Origin: Thalassobellus sediminis
Lineage (GTDB): Bacteria; Bacteroidota; Bacteroidia; Flavobacteriales; Flavobacteriaceae
DNA length: 64,000 nucleotides
Assembly (NCBI RefSeq): GCF_044386045.1
Contig: NZ_JBISCD010000040.1
Location: forward strand, 744,001-808,000
Direction of reading: 5' to 3'
Notes under the pieces: model-generated
The model's database searches: none
The model's input: the letters and a program-made list of their open reading frames with translations, nothing else
Told to the model about the DNA's origin: nothing
In this document: in pieces, positions 35,927 to 45,323 of the stretch
Numbering within the stretch: position 1 is the first letter of the stretch
Layout of the letters: each line of letters begins with the position of its first letter
Translations under genes and position numbers: made by a program

Positions 35927-38491
35927 TTGAAAACACCTATTAAAGCCATACTTCTTATTATCTGCTCTATTTTTTTGGTAGTAAGTTGTTCTAGAAAAAA
36001 GGATAAATTTATTAATCGAAATTTTCATGCTGTTACAGCAGAATTCAATACACTTTATAACGGATATAATGCTTTAGAAGAAGGAAGAAATACTCTTAAT
36101 GAGGGTTATTTTGATAACTATTGGGATGTTTTACCTATTGAGCGTATGCAAATACTTGATGAGGTGGTGCTTCCTGGTCAATCTAAAAATGAAAATTTTA
36201 CAAGAGCCGAAGAAAAAGCAGTAAAGACTATTCAGAAACATAGTATGAATATAGACGGGAAAGAGAAAAACCCGCAAATTGATGAAGCTTATTTGCTTTT
36301 AGGTAAATCCAGATATTTCGATCAGCGTTTTGTACCAGCTTTAGAAGCTTTCAATTATATTTTATATAAGTATCCAGCGAGTGATAAGATTAATCAAGCT
36401 AAAATTTGGCGAGAAAAAACGAATATTCGTTTAGATAATGATGAATTGGCTATTAAAAACTTAAAACGTTTATTATTTCAAGAAGATTTAGAAGGTCAAG
36501 ATTTAGCCGATGCAACCTCAATGTTGGCACAGGCATATTTAAATACAAAGTCTGTAGATAGCGCTATTACACAATTAGAAATAGCATCAAATGCCACAAA
36601 AAGTAATGATGAACGTGGTCGTTATCGTTTTATACAAGGGCAATTATATAATCAATTAGGAAAAAAGGATAGTGCAAACATTACTTTTGATAGGGTTATA
36701 GAGCTTAATAGAAAAACACCACGCATTTATATGATTAGTGCGTATTTAGAGAAAGTTAAAAATTTCGATTACGAAAACGGTAATAAATTAGAACTTGTAG
36801 AATTACTTGATGAATTAGAAGAAAACAGAGAAAACCGTCCGTTTTTAGATAAAATTTATCACCAAATAGCAACGTATCATTTAACCAATAAATCAGATTC
36901 TCTTGCAACTGCTTATTATAATAAGTCGTTAAGAACAGATTCTAGAGACAAGCTTCTAAAAGCTAAAAACTATGAAATTCTTGGAGACATGAATTTCGAT
37001 AAATCTATTTATAGTACAGCGGGTCAATATTATGATAGTACCATGACTAGTTTGGTGCTTAATTCAAAACCATACCGAGTTATAAAAAGAAAGCGAGATA
37101 ATTTAGAAGATGTTATTTACTACGAAGCTATAGCCAAGGCAAATGATAGTATTCTAAAATTGGTTAATTTATCAGAAGCTGGTAGGCTAGCTTATTTTGA
37201 ATCTTTTATTGAAAACCTAAAAATTAAAGCCGAAGAAGAAAAAGAAAAGGCAGAAGCTGCCGAAAGAAATCAAGGTTTAGCTACAGTAAATAATACTATT
37301 GGTGGTTCTATTAATAGAGGAGGTCCAGGAATTCCTAGTCAAGCTACAATGTTTTATTTTTATAATCCAACAACTGTTGCTTATGGTAAAAACGAGTTTG
37401 TTAAAATATGGGGTGATAGAACATTAAGTGATGACTGGAGATTGTCTAGTAAAGGTCAATCGAGAACAATTGGAGGTGTTTCAAATAATGATATTGTAGC
37501 TTTAGCAACAGATGATGAAAAATTCGATCCTCAATTTTATATTTCTAAAATTCCTTCTGAAGCAAAAGAAATAGATAGCATTTCTAAAGACCGTAATTAT
37601 GCTTATTACCAATTAGGATTAATTTACAAAGAGAAGTTTAAAGAATACGAACTAGCAAAAGATAAGCTTCAAGATCTATTAAAAAGCAAACCAGAGGAGC
37701 GATTAATATTGCCGTCTAAATATAACTTATACAAAATTTATGAGTTGTTAGATGAAAATGGTGAAGCTTCAATAGCAAAAAATGAGATTATAAAAGAGTA
37801 TCCAGAATCTCGTTATGCATTTATTTTAAAGAACCCTGAATTAGTTTCTGATAAAGATGAAAACAGTCCTGAAAGTTTATACGAAGCGCTTTATATTCAA
37901 CATCAAAATCAAGAATATGCAGATGTTATTTCTAAAAGTGAAGATTATATTAATAAATTTGATGGCGAGCCTATTGTGCCTAAATTAGAATTATTAAAAG
38001 CTACTGCAATAGGGCGACTTTATGGTTTTAAGCCTTACAGAAAAGCTATTAATCATTTAGCAGTTACATACGCAAATACTCTAGAAGGTAAACGTGCCCA
38101 AAATATAGAAACTAATGTATTGCCAAAATTAGCTAGTACAGATTTTGTAGAAGTAAATGATAGTATTTTAAGTAATTATAAGGTTGTTTTTCAATTTAAA
38201 AATCCAGAGAAAGAACAACTTTTAGCTTTTCAAAATAATTTAGATACTGTTTTAAAAAGTATTAAGTATTATAAATTAAAGTCATCGGTTGATATTTATA
38301 GTCCAGAAACTTCTTTTGTAATTGTTCATGGTCTCAAAAACGGACAAGTAGCACAAACATTCGATCAGTTATTAACAAAGGAAAATAAGAAAAAAATAAA
38401 AGAACCTTACTTTGCAGTGTCATCTACAAATTATCAAATTATTCAAATTCATAAAAATTTGGACGCTTATTTAAATAAAGACAATAATTAA
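35927..38491 (+). CDS. sprE: SprE/PorW-type gliding motility and type IX secretion lipoprotein
   Basis: The 854-residue protein starts with a lipoprotein signal peptide (lipobox FLVVSC, C21) and then a long series of TPR-like helical repeats. The segment after the Cys (FHAVTAEFNTLYNGYNALEEG) is characteristic of SprE in Flavobacterium johnsoniae and PorW in Porphyromonas, which are needed for type IX secretion and gliding. A Lys/Glu-rich stretch (about 425-445) splits the two helical parts. The start codon is TTG, which fits the signal peptide. The bactofilin gene follows after 12 bases. Confidence 0.9.
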   Translation: MKTPIKAILLIICSIFLVVSCSRKKDKFINRNFHAVTAEFNTLYNGYNALEEGRNTLNEGYFDNYWDVLPIERMQILDEVVLPGQSKNENFTRAEEKAVKTIQKHSMNIDGKEKNPQIDEAYLLLGKSRYFDQRFVPALEAFNYILYKYPASDKINQAKIWREKTNIRLDNDELAIKNLKRLLFQEDLEGQDLADATSMLAQAYLNTKSVDSAITQLEIASNATKSNDERGRYRFIQGQLYNQLGKKDSANITFDRVIELNRKTPRIYMISAYLEKVKNFDYENGNKLELVELLDELEENRENRPFLDKIYHQIATYHLTNKSDSLATAYYNKSLRTDSRDKLLKAKNYEILGDMNFDKSIYSTAGQYYDSTMTSLVLNSKPYRVIKRKRDNLEDVIYYEAIAKANDSILKLVNLSEAGRLAYFESFIENLKIKAEEEKEKAEAAERNQGLATVNNTIGGSINRGGPGIPSQATMFYFYNPTTVAYGKNEFVKIWGDRTLSDDWRLSSKGQSRTIGGVSNNDIVALATDDEKFDPQFYISKIPSEAKEIDSISKDRNYAYYQLGLIYKEKFKEYELAKDKLQDLLKSKPEERLILPSKYNLYKIYELLDENGEASIAKNEIIKEYPESRYAFILKNPELVSDKDENSPESLYEALYIQHQNQEYADVISKSEDYINKFDGEPIVPKLELLKATAIGRLYGFKPYRKAINHLAVTYANTLEGKRAQNIETNVLPKLASTDFVEVNDSILSNYKVVFQFKNPEKEQLLAFQNNLDTVLKSIKYYKLKSSVDIYSPETSFVIVHGLKNGQVAQTFDQLLTKENKKKIKEPYFAVSSTNYQIIQIHKNLDAYLNKDNN

Positions 38492-38503
38492 ATTAAAAGC
38501 ATT

Positions 38504-38923
38504 ATGTTTTCTGATAATAAAAAAAACAAGCACATGGTTGAAGGAACATCAAGTCAAAATATTATAGCTCAAGGCACCAAAATTGTTGGCGATTTTAATA
38601 GTGAAGGCGATTTTAGAATTGATGGTGTTATTGAAGGTAATATTAAAACATCAGGAAAAGTTGTTGTAGGGAAAGCAGGTTTTATAAATGGAACGTTACA
38701 AGGTACTGATGCTTATTTTGAAGGTAAGTTTTCAGGAAAATTAGCTTTATCGGGGACGTTAACTTTAAAAGAATCTGCACATATAGAAGGAGACGTTATT
38801 GTAAGTAAATTAGCTGTCGAGCCAGGTGCAACATTTAATGTTACATGTGCTATGAAAGGCATGGTAAAAGAAATAAACAAAGGTGAGCAGAAAAGATCAA
38901 CAGAAACAGAACAAACAGCTTAA
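38504..38923 (+). CDS. Bactofilin family polymer-forming cytoskeletal protein
   Basis: The 139-residue protein consists of a flexible N-terminus (about 1-20) and a central beta-helical bactofilin domain (about 22-115) with regularly spaced Gly and hydrophobic residues (DFRIDGVIEGNIKTSGKVVV). Bactofilins self-assemble into filaments that guide cell-shape or localisation tasks. The last 41 bases overlap the GTG start of atpZ, tying the gene to the ATP synthase locus. Confidence 0.93.
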   Translation: MFSDNKKNKHMVEGTSSQNIIAQGTKIVGDFNSEGDFRIDGVIEGNIKTSGKVVVGKAGFINGTLQGTDAYFEGKFSGKLALSGTLTLKESAHIEGDVIVSKLAVEPGATFNVTCAMKGMVKEINKGEQKRSTETEQTA

Positions 38924-39113
38924 ACAAATTGCAGCTCTATCGGGTATAGCTATACAAATGGGTATAACTATATATCTTTTTGTATTGTTAGGAAAATGGT
39001 TAGATACTAATTATAATAGTTCTGGTAAAGCTTTTTTAATTATTTGTACTTTATTAGGTGTTGGCATTTCTTTATATGCTGTATTAAAACAGATAAATAA
39101 ATTAAATCCTTGA
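38883..39113 (+). CDS. atpZ: AtpZ/AtpI-like protein
   Basis: The 76-residue protein has two membrane helices (about 17-38 and 48-68) and a basic N-terminus, the AtpZ arrangement. AtpZ/AtpI proteins assist ATP synthase c-ring assembly or ion supply. Start is GTG at 38883, inside the end of the bactofilin gene in another frame; no ATG lies near the conserved beginning. Its stop overlaps the TTG start of the DUF6168 gene by 4 bases. Confidence 0.87.
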   Translation: MSRKDQQKQNKQLKQIAALSGIAIQMGITIYLFVLLGKWLDTNYNSSGKAFLIICTLLGVGISLYAVLKQINKLNP

Positions 39114-39508
39114 TTATAAAAAATAGTATTGTTAAATGTTTAAATGTAGTTGGTGTTTCTACTGTAGCTTTTTTTATTCATCTTCTTGTAAATAATTCAA
39201 TTAGCCAATCTTTAGAAACTAATCAATTAATCTATTCTTATAGTATTAACGTTATATTGGCTTGTAGCGCGATTCTTGTGATATTTTTATTAAAAAAGAA
39301 ACTTAAAGATCAGTTAGGCTTTATTTTTTTGGGAGCAAGTATGTTAAAATTTTTGTTCTTTTTTCTGCTTCTTTATCCAAAATATAATTCAGACGGTAAT
39401 TTAAGTCGATTAGAATTTTTTACATTCTTTATTCCTTACGTAGTTTGTCTTATTACAGAAAGTATTATTCTGTCTAAATTTCTTAATAATTTAGATAATT
39501 CAAGCTAG
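39110..39508 (+). CDS. DUF6168 family membrane protein
   Basis: A 132-residue protein with four membrane segments. It fits the flavobacterial DUF6168 family, which sits between atpZ and atpB much as AtpI does in other bacteria, so a role in ATP synthase assembly is plausible but not shown. The start codon is TTG (39110-39112), overlapping the atpZ stop. Confidence 0.75.
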   Translation: MIIKNSIVKCLNVVGVSTVAFFIHLLVNNSISQSLETNQLIYSYSINVILACSAILVIFLLKKKLKDQLGFIFLGASMLKFLFFFLLLYPKYNSDGNLSRLEFFTFFIPYVVCLITESIILSKFLNNLDNSS

Positions 39509-39544
39509 TTAGAATATTATTGTAAATAATATAAAATTTTGTTT

Positions 39545-39573
39545 TTTGATTTTCAGATAAAAGCATACCTTTG
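39545..39573 (+). promoter_or_regulatory. Flavobacterial promoter before atpB
   Basis: TTTG (39545-39548), a 17-base spacer and TACCTTTG (39566-39573) match the flavobacterial -33/-7 consensus (TTTG, TAnnTTTG) exactly. It lies 35 bases before the atpB ATG and after the DUF6168 stop, so the core ATP synthase genes should have their own transcript in addition to any read-through. It is the best promoter match in the window. Confidence 0.65.
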
Positions 39574-39608
39574 CACCGATTTTTAAGCCACTATTTATCA
39601 TAAGTGAT

Positions 39609-40688
<1,080 letters not shown>

Positions 40689-40720
40689 AAAAGAATGTTT
40701 AATTTTAATATATATACATT

Positions 40721-40912
40721 ATGACAATTCCAAGTATTGTAGGAGCAGGTTTAATCGTAATCGGTGCTGGTTTAGGTATCGGTAAAATTGGTGGTTCAGC
40801 AATGGACGCAATTGCACGTCAACCAGAAGCTTCTGGAAAAATTCAAACAGCAATGTTAATTGCTGCTGCCTTAATTGAAGGTATTGGATTTGCTGCTTTA
40901 TTTGCAGCTTAA
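40721..40912 (+). CDS. atpE: ATP synthase F0 subunit c
   Basis: The 63-residue hairpin protein builds the rotor ring. It has two Gly/Ala-rich helices, the polar loop ARQPE (32-36) and the ion-binding carboxylate E53 in LIEGIGF. The residues normally seen in sodium-binding rings are not evident, which favours protons. It is shorter than many c-subunits but normal for this group. A perfect hairpin with a T-run follows 8 bases after the stop. Confidence 0.96.
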   Translation: MTIPSIVGAGLIVIGAGLGIGKIGGSAMDAIARQPEASGKIQTAMLIAAALIEGIGFAALFAA

Positions 40913-40920
40913 AAAAACTA

Positions 40921-40954
40921 AAACAGCTTTAACGGTTGGTTAAAGCTGTTTTTT
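40921..40954 (+). terminator. Intercistronic terminator-like hairpin between atpE and atpF
   Basis: A perfect 13-bp stem (40921-40933 with 40939-40951), a 5-base loop GGTTG and a T-run to 40954 have the look of a Rho-independent terminator. It is inside the operon, 31 bases before atpF, so it probably acts as an attenuator or mRNA end-protector, giving more atpE message than atpF message. Confidence 0.8.
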
Positions 40955-40985
40955 AAATTAAATATTTATAAAATAATAGATATAG

Positions 40986-41486
40986 ATGGAAAAGTTAATA
41001 AATGAGTTTTCAATAGGATTGTTCTTTTGGCAATTAGTATTGTTTGTTGGGTTAGTATTACTTTTAAGAAAATTTGCTTGGAAACCAATTCTTGAAGCTG
41101 TTGAAAAAAGAGAAGATGGTATTAAAGACGCGTTAGATTCTGCTGAAAGTGCAAAATTAGAAATGCAAAACCTTCAAGCTGATAACCAAAAGTTATTAAA
41201 AGAAGCAAGAGCTGAGCGTGAAACTATGCTTAAAGAAGCGCGTGATATCAAAAATAAAATGGTTGAAGACGCTAAAAGCGAAGCGCAAGAGCAAGCTAAT
41301 AAAATGATAGAACAAGCGCAGGCTGCTATTGAAAGTGAAAAGAAAGCTGCTATGGCAGAACTTAAAAATCACGTAGCAGGATTGTCTATTGATATTGCTG
41401 AAAAAGTAGTGCGAGGTGAATTAGCTGATAAAGGAAAACAACTTGAATTAGTTGAGTCTATGTTAGGTGAAGCTAAATTAAACTAA
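40986..41486 (+). CDS. atpF: ATP synthase F0 subunit b
   Basis: The 166-residue stator subunit has one N-terminal membrane helix (about 10-27) and a long charged coiled-coil reaching up to F1. The FAWKPILEAVEKRE segment just after the helix is typical. It follows the atpE hairpin and precedes atpH by 7 bases. Confidence 0.95.
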   Translation: MEKLINEFSIGLFFWQLVLFVGLVLLLRKFAWKPILEAVEKREDGIKDALDSAESAKLEMQNLQADNQKLLKEARAERETMLKEARDIKNKMVEDAKSEAQEQANKMIEQAQAAIESEKKAAMAELKNHVAGLSIDIAEKVVRGELADKGKQLELVESMLGEAKLN

Positions 41487-41493
41487 GAATAGT

Positions 41494-42030
41494 ATGTCAG
41501 GAGCAAGAGCAGCAATACGTTACGCAAAAGCGGTATTAAGTTTAGCAACAGATCAAAAATCAGTAGATGCTGTAAATAATGATATGAAGCTAATTGCTAA
41601 TACTATTGCAGGAAGTAAGGATTTAAGAGATACGCTACAAAGCCCTGTAATTAATTCAACAGTTAAAAAAACTGTGTTATTAGAAGTTTTTAAAGCATCA
41701 GACAAAGCAACATTAAGCTTAATAGATGTCTTAATAAGTAATAACAGAATTAATATTTTAAGTGAAGTAGCACTTAAGTATAGCCAGTTATTCGATCAAT
41801 CTAAAGGTATTGAGTTAGCAACTGTAACAACAGCAGTAGCATTAACAGATGCTTTAGAGAAGAAAGTTTTAGCAAAAGCTAAAGAAATTACTGGAAAAGA
41901 TATTGAAGTAGAAAACATTATAGATGAAAGCATTTTAGGTGGTTTCATCCTTCGCATAGGAGATATACAATACAATGCTAGTATTGCAAATCAACTAAGC
42001 AAATTAAAAAGAGAATTTACATTAAACTAA
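41494..42030 (+). CDS. atpH: ATP synthase F1 subunit delta
   Basis: The 178-residue OSCP/delta subunit links the stator to the top of F1. The N-terminal RAAIRYAKAVLSLA helix and the C-terminal DESILGGFILRIGD segment are diagnostic. It lies between atpF and atpA with short gaps. Confidence 0.95.
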   Translation: MSGARAAIRYAKAVLSLATDQKSVDAVNNDMKLIANTIAGSKDLRDTLQSPVINSTVKKTVLLEVFKASDKATLSLIDVLISNNRINILSEVALKYSQLFDQSKGIELATVTTAVALTDALEKKVLAKAKEITGKDIEVENIIDESILGGFILRIGDIQYNASIANQLSKLKREFTLN

Positions 42031-42057
42031 GATCCTTAGATCTAAATAAATAATAAG

Positions 42058-43638
42058 ATGGCAGAAGTAAAACCAGCTGAAATATCAGCAATCTTAAAAC
42101 AACAACTAGCAGGTTTCGAAGCTAGCGCTTCGTTAGATGAAGTTGGAACAGTATTAACAGTAGGTGATGGTATTGTACGTGCTTACGGATTAGCTAACGC
42201 TCAATATGGTGAGTTAGTAGAATTCGAAGGCGGATTAGAAGGTATCGTACTTAATCTTGAAGAAGATAATGTAGGTATTGTACTTTTAGGAGCTTCAGTA
42301 GGAGTTAAAGAAGGTTCTATTGTAAAACGTACTAACCGTATTGCATCTATTAAAGTAGGTGAAGGTATTGTTGGTCGTGTTGTAGATACTTTAGGTAACC
42401 CAATTGATGGTAAAGGACCAATTTCTGGTGAAACTTACGAAATGCCTTTAGAGCGTAAAGCTCCTGGTGTTGTATTCCGTGAGCCAGTAACTGAGCCATT
42501 ACAAACTGGTATTAAATCTATTGATGCCATGATTCCTGTAGGTCGTGGTCAACGTGAGTTGGTTATTGGTGACCGTCAAACTGGTAAAACAGCGGTTTGT
42601 ATTGATACTATCTTAAATCAAAAAGAATTTTACGATGCAGGTGAGCCTGTATATTGTATATATGTTGCCGTTGGTCAAAAAGCATCAACAGTAGCTTTAA
42701 TTGCTAAAACATTAGAAGAAAAAGGCGCTTTAGCTTACACTACTATTGTTGCAGCAAACGCATCAGATCCTGCTCCAATGCAAGTTTATGCGCCATTTGC
42801 AGGTGCTGCAATTGGAGAATATTTTAGAGATACTGGTCGTCCAGCTTTAATTGTTTATGATGATTTATCTAAACAAGCTGTTGCTTACCGTGAGGTATCT
42901 TTATTATTACGTCGTCCACCAGGACGTGAGGCGTATCCTGGAGATGTATTTTATTTACACTCTCGTTTATTAGAGCGTTCTGCAAAGGTTATTAATAATG
43001 ATGAAATTGCGAAGGACATGAATGATCTTCCAGATTCATTAAAACCATTAGTAAAAGGTGGTGGTTCTTTAACTGCTTTACCAATTATTGAAACGCAAGC
43101 GGGTGATGTATCTGCATATATCCCAACAAATGTAATTTCTATTACAGATGGGCAAATCTTCTTAGATGGAGATTTATTTAACTCTGGTGTACGTCCAGCA
43201 ATTAACGTAGGTATTTCTGTATCTCGTGTTGGTGGTAATGCACAAATTAAATCAATGAAAAAAGTATCTGGTACTTTAAAATTAGATCAAGCTCAGTTCC
43301 GTGAATTAGAAGCGTTTGCTAAGTTTGGATCAGATTTAGATGCTGTTACTTTAAATGTAATTGAAAAAGGTAAACGTAACGTTGAGATCTTAAAACAAGC
43401 TCAAAACGATCCGTTTAAAGTAGAAGATCAAGTTGCTATTATTTATGCAGGATCTAAAAACTTATTAAGAGATGTTCCTGTAGAAAAAGTAAAAGAATTT
43501 GAAGGTGAATTTTTAGAATTCTTAAAAGCGAAACACGCAGGTGTTTTAGCTACATTAAAAGCAGGTAAATTAACTGATGAAGTTACAGATACATTAACAG
43601 CTGTAGCAAAAGATTTGTCAGGAAAATATAGAGCATAA
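42058..43638 (+). CDS. atpA: ATP synthase F1 subunit alpha
   Basis: The 526-residue alpha subunit carries the non-catalytic nucleotide site with Walker A GDRQTGKT (171-178) and the RPPGREAYPGDVFYLHSRLLE-type region near 280-300, of which the PPGREAYPGDVF core is clear. It forms the F1 hexamer with beta, which is encoded outside this window. The 88 bases to atpG contain a double palindromic repeat. Confidence 0.97.
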   Translation: MAEVKPAEISAILKQQLAGFEASASLDEVGTVLTVGDGIVRAYGLANAQYGELVEFEGGLEGIVLNLEEDNVGIVLLGASVGVKEGSIVKRTNRIASIKVGEGIVGRVVDTLGNPIDGKGPISGETYEMPLERKAPGVVFREPVTEPLQTGIKSIDAMIPVGRGQRELVIGDRQTGKTAVCIDTILNQKEFYDAGEPVYCIYVAVGQKASTVALIAKTLEEKGALAYTTIVAANASDPAPMQVYAPFAGAAIGEYFRDTGRPALIVYDDLSKQAVAYREVSLLLRRPPGREAYPGDVFYLHSRLLERSAKVINNDEIAKDMNDLPDSLKPLVKGGGSLTALPIIETQAGDVSAYIPTNVISITDGQIFLDGDLFNSGVRPAINVGISVSRVGGNAQIKSMKKVSGTLKLDQAQFRELEAFAKFGSDLDAVTLNVIEKGKRNVEILKQAQNDPFKVEDQVAIIYAGSKNLLRDVPVEKVKEFEGEFLEFLKAKHAGVLATLKAGKLTDEVTDTLTAVAKDLSGKYRA

Positions 43639-43640
43639 TT

Positions 43641-43716
43641 GTCATTCCTGCGCAAGCAGGAATCTCATGTTTTGAAGTTCAATTAAAATAGATTCCGTAT
43701 TAATTTCGGAATGACA
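43641..43716. repeat. Composite palindromic repeat between atpA and atpG
   Basis: The left unit is an 8-bp hairpin ATTCCTGC/GCAGGAAT (43644-43651, 43656-43663) with GCAA loop; the right unit is GATTCCG (43691-43697) with CGGAATGAC (43708-43716). The outer ends GTCATTCC and GGAATGAC are inverted copies, so the whole element is a REP/BIME-like double unit. Related copies lie at 27467-27490, 32415-32462 and 47293-47312. Confidence 0.7.
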
Positions 43717-43726
43717 AAAAGAGATT

Positions 43727-44587
43727 ATGGCTAATCTAAAAGAAATACGTAACAGAATATCATCAGTATCTTCAACGATGCAAATTACCAGTGCCATGAA
43801 AATGGTATCGGCTGCAAAGTTAAAGAAGGCACAAGATGCTATTACAGCAATGCGTCCTTATGCAGATAAGTTAACAGAGCTTTTACAAAGCTTAAGTGCT
43901 ACTTTAGATGAGGATTCTGGAAGTAAATTTTCTGCACAACGTGACGTTAAAAATGTTTTAATAGTTCCTATTACTTCTAATAGAGGTTTATGTGGTGCTT
44001 TTAATTCTAACATTATTAAGCAAACACAACACTTAATTAGTAATGTGTATGCTGGAAAAAATGTATCTGTTTTAGCAGTTGGTAAAAAAGCTAATGATGC
44101 TTTTGGTAAACAAGATATTGTAATTGCTAATAAAAGTGACATTTTTGATGATTTAACCTTTGAAAATGTTGCAGAAATAGCTGAAGAATTAATGGCTAAG
44201 TTTGTTGCTGGCGAGTTCGATAAAATTGAAATAGTTTACAATAAATTTAAAAATGCTGCGACTCAAGAAGTAATGACTGAGCAGTTTTTACCTATTGTTC
44301 CTGTTGAAGGTGATGCAAACAATAATGCAGATTATATTTTTGAACCATCAAAAATAGAAATTGTAGAGCAGTTAATTCCTAAGTCGTTAAAAACGCAATT
44401 ATATAAAGGTATTAGAGACTCTTTTGCAAGCGAACACGGAGCGCGTATGACAGCAATGCATAAAGCAACCGATAATGCAACAGAGTTAAGAGATCAGCTT
44501 AAATTAACATATAACAAAGCACGTCAAGCTGCAATTACTAATGAAATTTTAGAAATTGTTGGTGGTGCGGAAGCTCTTAATAATTAG
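43727..44587 (+). CDS. atpG: ATP synthase F1 subunit gamma
   Basis: The 286-residue gamma subunit is the central rotor shaft. The N-terminal helix with ITSAMKMVSAAKLKKAQ and the C-terminal ARQAAITNEILEIVGGA helix are characteristic. It ends the ATP synthase genes here; no beta or epsilon genes follow. Confidence 0.96.
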   Translation: MANLKEIRNRISSVSSTMQITSAMKMVSAAKLKKAQDAITAMRPYADKLTELLQSLSATLDEDSGSKFSAQRDVKNVLIVPITSNRGLCGAFNSNIIKQTQHLISNVYAGKNVSVLAVGKKANDAFGKQDIVIANKSDIFDDLTFENVAEIAEELMAKFVAGEFDKIEIVYNKFKNAATQEVMTEQFLPIVPVEGDANNNADYIFEPSKIEIVEQLIPKSLKTQLYKGIRDSFASEHGARMTAMHKATDNATELRDQLKLTYNKARQAAITNEILEIVGGAEALNN

Positions 44588-44680
44588 GAGGATCGTAGAG
44601 TAGCCAAATTATTAAAAAAGCAGAAGCTTTGAATAAATAATATTAGTTGTGTTGAACTTGTTTCAGCATCTTAAAAATTG

Positions 44681-44706
44681 AGCCTCACTTTTAGTGGGGC
44701 TTTTTT
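44681..44706 (+). terminator. Rho-independent terminator after the ATP synthase operon
   Basis: AGCCTCAC (44681-44688) pairs with GTGGGGCT (44694-44701) through one G-T pair, with a TTTTA loop and a T-run 44701-44706. It is 94 bases after the atpG stop. A TTGAACTTGTTTCAGC stretch just before (44652-44667) has the look of another dispersed palindrome. Confidence 0.8.
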
Positions 44707-44755
44707 ATGGCATCAATTTTGAAATAGTATCTTTATAATCTTCAAAAGATTAAAA

Positions 44756-45265
44756 ATGAAAAGATTTAAAAATATACTATTCTTATTATTTGTGGTTTTT
44801 ACTATGATAAGTTTTTCAAACTGTGCAGGAACTCAAAAGCTAGATAAATCATTGCCAATAGATTTAGGAGACGTTTATTATCAATCTTGGGTTGCTGGAG
44901 TTAAAGGTGGCGGTTCTGGTTTTAATATTTTTATTCCAATGGAGTCTAATCCAAATAATATTATGCTAGACAGTGTCTTTTTTAAAGGTAAAGAGGCAAA
45001 GTTAGAATATCGTAATAATTCCATTTTTATTGGACGTTTTAAAACATCTGTAAATCAAAAAGAGGATATAATTATGAGTAGCGATCGTTTTGCTGAATAT
45101 GGAAATAAAGTTCCAAATCTTCCAAAAAAATCACCTTTTCAACTTAAAGAAGACGAATGTGTAGTTAGTTATAAATTAAATAATAAAACGCATTATTTTA
45201 AAATTGATAAAATTATAAAAAAGGAAACTCAAAATTTTATGAGTGCTCCTCCCAGAAAGCAATAG
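44756..45265 (+). CDS. Putative lipoprotein, flavobacterial hypothetical
   Basis: I cannot name this 169-residue protein. It has a lipoprotein signal peptide (residues 1-22, lipobox ISFSNC with C23) and a small probably beta-rich soluble part without Cys or obvious catalytic motifs. It may sit in the outer or inner membrane facing the periplasm. A TATCTTTA box is at 44728-44735. It precedes the second flippase gene. Confidence 0.8.
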   Translation: MKRFKNILFLLFVVFTMISFSNCAGTQKLDKSLPIDLGDVYYQSWVAGVKGGGSGFNIFIPMESNPNNIMLDSVFFKGKEAKLEYRNNSIFIGRFKTSVNQKEDIIMSSDRFAEYGNKVPNLPKKSPFQLKEDECVVSYKLNNKTHYFKIDKIIKKETQNFMSAPPRKQ

Positions 45266-45267
45266 AT

Positions 45268-45307
45268 TATCTTTGGTTAGCATTTGCTAAAAACGTATTT
45301 TTAGCAA
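45268..45307 (+). promoter_or_regulatory. -7 box and 10-bp hairpin before the second flippase gene
   Basis: TATCTTTG (45268-45275) matches TAnnTTTG and begins just after the lipoprotein stop codon. A perfect 10-bp stem (45284-45293 with 45298-45307, loop CGTA) follows, 16 bases before the TTG start at 45324. It could be the leader of the flippase transcript, or the processed end of the lipoprotein message; no T-run follows it. Confidence 0.35.
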
Positions 45308-45323
45308 GATAAATATACTATCA

